Source: Nanobdellota archaeon
Lineage (GTDB): Archaea; Nanobdellota; Nanobdellia; Pacearchaeales; GW2011-AR1
DNA length: 7,535 bases
Assembly (NCBI GenBank): GCA_018821425.1
Contig: JAHJMH010000072.1
Location: forward strand, 1-7,535
Reading direction: 5' to 3'
In this document: in pieces, positions 5,125-7,535 of the stretch
Layout: each line of letters opens with the position of its first letter
Numbering within the stretch: the stretch's first letter is position 1
Made by a program: the position numbers and the translations under genes
The notes under the pieces: model-generated
What the model was told of the DNA's origin: nothing
Database searches by the model: none
Seen by the model: the letters and a program-made list of their open reading frames with translations, nothing else

Positions 5125-6339
5125 ATGAAAGATTTTGAGAAAAAAGCGCGTGCTTATGCTTTGAAGAATGCGATTGCTTACGACGGCGTCGCAAAAGCGG
5201 GTTCTGTTATTTCTGCACTGTTCAATGAAGGGTTGGAAAAAAATGAGGTTGGAAAATATTCTGAGAAGATTTCTAAAATTGTAAATGAAATTAATTCACT
5301 TTCTCAAGAAGAACAGGAATCAGAGTTCAAGAAATCTGAGAAACTTGTTCATGAAAGAGAAGGGCGCGAAGGTTTACCAGAATTGCCTGGCGCGAAAAAA
5401 GGAAAAGTTATAATGCGATTCGCGCCTTCACCGTCGGGACCGATGCATGTCGGACACGCTTTAACCGCGTCGCTTTCATTTCTTCTTGTTAGAGAATACG
5501 GCGGAAAGTTTTATGTTCGTATAGAAGATACAAATCCCGACAACATTTATCCTCCGGCATACAAAATGTTGGAAGACGAGTCAAAATGGCTTTTTGACAA
5601 CGATTTTATTTTTGTGATTCAATCAGACAGGATGAAACTTTATTATGATTACGCCGAGAAACTTATCAAAAAAGAATCTGCGTATGTTTGCACTTGTTCT
5701 TCGGAAGAGTTCAAGAAATTTTCCGAAGGCATGAAAGATTGTCCGTGCAGAAAATTAAACGTTAAAGAAAATAGTTCTCGATGGGAAAAGATGCTCGACA
5801 AAAAAGGGTTTGATGAAGGTGGGGCTGTTTTGAGATTCAAAACTTCTGGAGGAATGAAAGATAAAAATCCTGCGATGAGAGATTTTCCTTTAGCGAGAAT
5901 AAATTTAACTAAGCATCCGAAGCAAGGAAATAAATATCGCGTCTGGCCGTTGATGAATCTTGCCGTCGCTGTTGACGATATCGAAATGAAAATGACACAT
6001 ATAGTTAGAGCGAAAGATCACAGAGATAATGCGGAGAGGCAAAAAAGAATTTACAAAGCTCTTGGTTTGGAAAAGAAAACTCCTTGGACTGCTTTCCTTG
6101 GGAAAATAAATTTTAAAGATATGGAATTGTCGACGACAAAAATTCGAGAAGATATTGAAAAGAAAAAATATTTGGGATGGGACGACCCGAAGTTGCCTAC
6201 GATTGCTTCGTTAAAAAAGCGAGGCTACAAGCCAAGTGCGTTCTGGAAATTTGCGGAGAAGATTGGATTTTCCGAGGCTGATAAGGTTATTGACAAGGAA
6301 GAATTTTTCAAATTACTTGATGCTTTTAACAAGAAATGA
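5125..6339 (+). CDS. gltX: Archaeal-type glutamyl-tRNA synthetase, short form lacking the C-terminal anticodon-binding barrel
   Basis: A class I synthetase that joins glutamate to tRNA-Glu. Residues 1-90 are the archaeal N-terminal helical extension. The catalytic domain follows: MRFAPSPSGPMHVGHALTAS (97-116) with the HIGH-equivalent HVGH at 108-111, FYVRIEDTNPDNIYP (129-143), a CxC...CxC zinc-type cluster (Cys189, 191, 206, 208), VWPLMNLAVAVDDIE (273-287), THIVRAKDHRDN, the KMSKS-equivalent LSTTK (335-339), and GWDDPKLPTI (351-360). The chain ends at residue 404, soon after the GWDDP helix region. Archaeal relatives are about 550-570 residues and continue into a two-barrel anticodon-binding domain, which is missing here. 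The 70 bases after the stop code for nothing that could supply it. The catalytic residues look intact, so the gene is not obviously dead. It could be a minimal GluRS, one half of a split synthetase, or a GluQ-RS-like enzyme. Confidence 0.93.
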   Translation: MKDFEKKARAYALKNAIAYDGVAKAGSVISALFNEGLEKNEVGKYSEKISKIVNEINSLSQEEQESEFKKSEKLVHEREGREGLPELPGAKKGKVIMRFAPSPSGPMHVGHALTASLSFLLVREYGGKFYVRIEDTNPDNIYPPAYKMLEDESKWLFDNDFIFVIQSDRMKLYYDYAEKLIKKESAYVCTCSSEEFKKFSEGMKDCPCRKLNVKENSSRWEKMLDKKGFDEGGAVLRFKTSGGMKDKNPAMRDFPLARINLTKHPKQGNKYRVWPLMNLAVAVDDIEMKMTHIVRAKDHRDNAERQKRIYKALGLEKKTPWTAFLGKINFKDMELSTTKIREDIEKKKYLGWDDPKLPTIASLKKRGYKPSAFWKFAEKIGFSEADKVIDKEEFFKLLDAFNKK

Positions 6340-6371
6340 ATAATTTTATTTAGGTATGCAAAACAAAAACA

Positions 6372-6379
6372 TTTTTAAA
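6372..6379 (+). promoter_or_regulatory. TATA-like box for the pilin gene
   Basis: TTTTTAAA is centred about 26 bases before position 6401. The transcript would have a short leader of about 9 bases to the ATG at 6410 or 21 bases to the ATG at 6422, unlike the leaderless genes around it. Confidence 0.45.
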
Positions 6380-6411
6380 GGCAAATTGTTTTGATAAGTA
6401 ATCAAAAAAAT

Positions 6412-6416
6412 GAGGT
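6412..6416 (+). promoter_or_regulatory. Shine-Dalgarno-like site deciding the pilin start
   Basis: GAGGT complements the archaeal anti-Shine-Dalgarno (CACCUCC) and lies 5 bases before the ATG at 6422. It favours that ATG over the in-frame ATG at 6410, which has no such site. This is the only clear Shine-Dalgarno-like site I find before a gene in the window. Confidence 0.45.
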
Positions 6417-6421
6417 TGAAG

Positions 6422-6904
6422 ATGGAAAACAAAAAAGGTTTGTCCGCTGTTGTGGCGACATTGATAATAATTCTTTTGGTTTTGGTTGCAGTTGGAATTC
6501 TTTGGGTTGTGATAAGAAACGTTATTCAAGGTGGCGCAGATACAATTGAATTGAGCCAGAAATGTTTAGAAGTTAAACTAGAAGCATCTGGTGTGAGTCC
6601 GGTTGGAGAGACTAGTGGAATTTACAGTGTTACCTTGGCACGGAAGGCTGGAGGTAGTGATCCTATAAGGGTTAAGCTAAACTTTTTTAACGCTACAGGA
6701 AACGTTAACAGTGGGATAATTGACTTTGGAACAACATTGAACGTGTTAGATACCAAAACAAATAGTAGTATTACTACTAAGACAGATGGAAGCACTGCTA
6801 CAAATATAACTGTAGCTAACAAAATGGAATACACAATATACTTTGTAAATGACCTCGGAGAAGAGCAAATTTGTGAAAGCACTGAGTCTGTTACTGTTGC
6901 TTAA
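6422..6904 (+). CDS. Archaeal type IV pilin-like protein with class III signal peptide
   Basis: A 160-residue secreted subunit. The N-terminus MENKKG followed by LSAVVATLIIILLVLVAVGI is the class III signal: a short basic leader, Gly6 as prepilin-peptidase cleavage site, then a long hydrophobic helix (7-31) that forms the filament core after assembly. The rest is a Thr/Ser/Asn-rich beta domain with three N-glycosylation sequons (NAT at 90, NSS at 114, NIT at 128), fitting exposure on the cell surface. Cys48 (SQKC) and Cys151 (EQIC) lie at the two ends of the domain and could be joined by a disulfide, which would make the protein a client of the redox operon upstream. The next in-frame ATG upstream (6410) would add four residues. 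It has its own promoter and is followed by T-rich DNA. Pilin versus archaellin cannot be told from one gene, but the VVATL motif fits pilins. Confidence 0.88.
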   Translation: MENKKGLSAVVATLIIILLVLVAVGILWVVIRNVIQGGADTIELSQKCLEVKLEASGVSPVGETSGIYSVTLARKAGGSDPIRVKLNFFNATGNVNSGIIDFGTTLNVLDTKTNSSITTKTDGSTATNITVANKMEYTIYFVNDLGEEQICESTESVTVA

Positions 6905-6920
6905 TTTTTCTTTTTTATTT
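6905..6920 (+). terminator. T-run terminator after the pilin gene
   Basis: Directly after the TAA come T5, C, T6, A and further T residues. Archaeal RNA polymerase commonly stops on such T-runs without a hairpin. It separates the pilin transcript from the small unit beginning near 6965. Confidence 0.55.
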
Positions 6921-6934
6921 ATTCACACCGAACA

Positions 6935-6943
6935 TTTTTTAAA
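6935..6943 (+). promoter_or_regulatory. TATA-like box for the small transcription unit at 6965
   Basis: TTTTTTAAA is centred 26 bases before the ATG at 6965, the same geometry as the promoters of the leaderless genes in this window. Confidence 0.45.
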
Positions 6944-6964
6944 CTGTAGTTTACTATTATTTTC

Positions 6965-7021
6965 ATGACAGATAAACTTTGGAGTTGTCGGCATAGTCCG
7001 AAGAACTGGGGATTTTTCTAG
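6965..7021 (+). other. 18-codon leaderless micro-ORF or small structured RNA
   Basis: A short unit with its own TATA-like box (6935-6943) and a T7 run at 7029-7035, so the predicted transcript is about 65-70 bases. Read as a protein it is MTDKLWSCRHSPKNWGFF followed by TAG. It resembles nothing I know. Read as RNA it can fold: TCGG (6989-6992) pairs with CCGA (6999-7002), extended after a small bulge by AGTT (6984-6987) with AACT (7005-7008). A weaker outer stem is ACAG (6968-6971) with CTGT (7022-7025). It lacks convincing C/D boxes, and no ACA box is placed as in H/ACA guides. The two readings cannot be separated from one sequence. The arrangement promoter-unit-terminator is what I see; that it is a gene is inference. 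Confidence 0.35.
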
Positions 7022-7028
7022 CTGTGAC

Positions 7029-7035
7029 TTTTTTT
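7029..7035 (+). terminator. T7 terminator of the small unit
   Basis: Seven consecutive T residues follow the CTGTGAC at 7022-7028, separating the small unit from the promoter of the tRNA-His transcript about 13 bases further on. Confidence 0.5.
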
Positions 7036-7047
7036 CTAATAAGAATA

Positions 7048-7055
7048 TTTTTATA
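7048..7055 (+). promoter_or_regulatory. TATA box of the tRNA-His/hisI transcript
   Basis: TTTTTATA is centred about 26 bases before 7078, so transcription should start near 7077-7078. This leaves a leader of about 65 bases before the mature tRNA, long for an archaeal tRNA gene. No other TATA box in a suitable position is seen for hisI. Confidence 0.55.
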
Positions 7056-7077
7056 CCATTCCTAACTAAATTAAATA

Positions 7078-7142
7078 ATGGAATCAGTCTTGAGCCAATC
7101 TTGAAGGAGATTGGGTGTCAAGGAACCTTGGTTCCTTACAAT
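7078..7142 (+). promoter_or_regulatory. Structured 5' leader of pre-tRNA-His with two mutually exclusive hairpins
   Basis: The first structure pairs CCAATCT (7095-7101) with AGATTGG (7108-7114), extended by CTTGA (7089-7093) with TCAAG (7118-7122). The second pairs AAGGAACC (7120-7127) with GGTTCCTT (7130-7137). They share 7120-7122, so the full first structure and the second cannot form together. CTTGGTTCC (7127-7135) is also the exact complement of GGAACCAAG (7189-7197) inside the tRNA intron. An 8-codon leaderless ORF (MESVLSQS, 7078-7104) starts exactly at the predicted transcription start, but contains no His codon, so a histidine attenuator peptide is not supported. Confidence 0.5.
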
Positions 7143-7286
7143 GGTGGATGTAGTTTAGTGGTAGAACGCATGGTTGTGGCCCTTGAGGGGAACCAAGTTT
7201 CCCCTTACACTAACCCCTCCTTTTTAGGATGGGATTTTGTAGAGGACAAAATCCGTGTGGCGGGGGTTCGATTCTCCCCATTCACC
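7143..7286 (+). tRNA. tRNA-His (anticodon GTG) with an intron after position 37
   Basis: A full cloverleaf folds once 72 bases are removed. Acceptor G1-G7 (7144-7150, GTGGATG) pairs with 66-72 (7279-7285, CATTCAC). The tRNA-His mark G-1 is encoded (7143) opposite C73 (7286). D arm 7153-7167 contains GG at 18-19. Anticodon stem CATGG (7169-7173) pairs with CCGTG (7253-7257), and the anticodon GTG is at 7176-7178. The variable loop is TGGC (7258-7261), and the T arm is GGGGG-TTCGATT-CTCCC (7262-7278). No CCA is encoded. The gene lies 11 bases before hisI on the same strand. tRNase Z cleavage at 7286 would leave hisI mRNA with an 11-base leader. His-specific elements make the identity secure. 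Confidence 0.95.
7180..7251 (+). other. 72-base archaeal tRNA intron with canonical bulge-helix-bulge
   Basis: The central 4-bp helix is TTGT (7174-7177) with ACAA (7246-7249). The 5' bulge is GGC (7178-7180) and the 3' bulge AAT (7250-7252), and cutting after the second base of each gives exons ending at G37 (7179) and starting at T38 (7252). The inner helix is CCT (7181-7183) with AGG (7243-7245). Inside the intron there are two hairpins: TGAGGGGAA (7184-7192) with TTCCCCTTA (7199-7207), and CCCCTCCT (7214-7221) with AGGATGGG (7226-7233, one mismatch). The tRNA splicing endonuclease should recognise this strict form. Confidence 0.9.
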
Positions 7287-7297
7287 CTTAACAGAAA

Positions 7298-7535
7298 ATG
7301 GCAGAAATAATAGATTTTAAAAAAATGAATGGATTAATTCCTGTAATTATCCAAGATAATAAAACAAATGAAGTTTTAATGTTGGGATTTATGAATAAAA
7401 AAGCATTTGAAAAAACAAAAAGAATGGAAAAAGTTACTTTTTGGAGTAGAACACGAAATAGATTATGGACAAAGGGAGAAAATTCTGGAAACTTTTTAGC
7501 CGTAATGAGTATGTATCTAGATTGTGATAATGATA
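7298..7535 (+). CDS. hisI: Phosphoribosyl-AMP cyclohydrolase HisI (5' part; runs off the right edge)
   Basis: HisI opens the purine ring of phosphoribosyl-AMP, the third step of histidine synthesis, as a cytosolic zinc- and magnesium-dependent homodimer. The 79 residues visible carry the family blocks in order: LIPVIIQDNKTNEVLMLGFM (13-32), VTFWSRTRNRLWTKGENSGN (46-65) and YLDCDND (73-79), the last giving the metal-binding Asp75, Asp77 and Asp79 with Cys76. The zinc cysteines of the second half lie beyond the window edge. Family members of this single-domain form are about 110-130 residues, so roughly two thirds is present. Whether a HisE domain is fused cannot be seen. The ATG is 11 bases after the tRNA-His gene with no Shine-Dalgarno or TATA box between, so it is probably carried on the tRNA transcript. 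Confidence 0.94.
   Translation, partial: MAEIIDFKKMNGLIPVIIQDNKTNEVLMLGFMNKKAFEKTKRMEKVTFWSRTRNRLWTKGENSGNFLAVMSMYLDCDND

Noticed and set aside
6622..6882. Minus-strand open frame opposite the pilin gene
   Set aside because: Hydrophobic shadow product; the plus-strand pilin has a class III signal and promoter.
6965..7021. C/D-box guide RNA
   Set aside because: No RUGAUGA box C or CUGA box D in the right places.
7078..7104. Histidine leader-peptide attenuator
   Set aside because: The 8-codon ORF contains no histidine codon.
7101..7310. Plus-strand open frame of 69 codons across the tRNA region
   Set aside because: It runs through the tRNA-His exons, intron and the start of hisI. The cloverleaf and bulge-helix-bulge explain the sequence, and the frame starts with TTG.

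Overview
This AT-rich window looks archaeal and most likely comes from a DPANN lineage of the Pacearchaeota/Woesearchaeota type; the lineage is my inference. It carries an archaeal Dph2, an archaeal-style GluRS with an N-terminal extension, a class III signal-peptide type IV pilin, and a tRNA-His with encoded G-1 and a bulge-helix-bulge intron. TATA-like boxes lie about 25-30 bases before most ATG codons, with no Shine-Dalgarno (leaderless transcripts). UGA is a normal stop here, since the thioredoxin gene and gltX both end in TGA.

Layout. 1-159: no gene, one strong inverted repeat. 160-555 (-): a lone MazF/PemK-family toxin-like protein, divergent from dph2 (641-1627, +), the first enzyme of diphthamide synthesis. 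1628-2884 (-): a degenerate HD-GYP-like HD protein whose stop codon abuts that of dph2. 2996-4632 (+): a tight three-gene extracytoplasmic thiol-redox operon with a membrane-anchored DsbA-like protein, a Cys-free membrane protein, and a C2H2 zinc finger-TM-thioredoxin fusion. 4674-5092 (+): a DUF4258/DUF2283 toxin-antitoxin-like pair whose first gene has an in-frame TGA. 5125-6339 (+): a GluRS that seems to lack its C-terminal anticodon-binding barrel. 6422-6904 (+): a type IV pilin with three N-glycosylation sequons and two cysteines. 6965-7035: a tiny independent transcription unit (18-codon ORF or small RNA). 7143-7286 (+): intron-containing tRNA-His with a structured leader. 7298 to the right edge (+): start of hisI.

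How the genes fit together. The redox operon could form disulfides in exported proteins, and the pilin with its two cysteines is a possible client. The tRNA-His gene lies 11 bases before hisI with no visible promoter between them, so histidine charging and histidine synthesis may share one transcript. The leader of that transcript can form competing helices, one of them with the tRNA intron. The MazF-like gene and the DUF4258/DUF2283 pair look like mobile toxin-type cargo placed between housekeeping genes.
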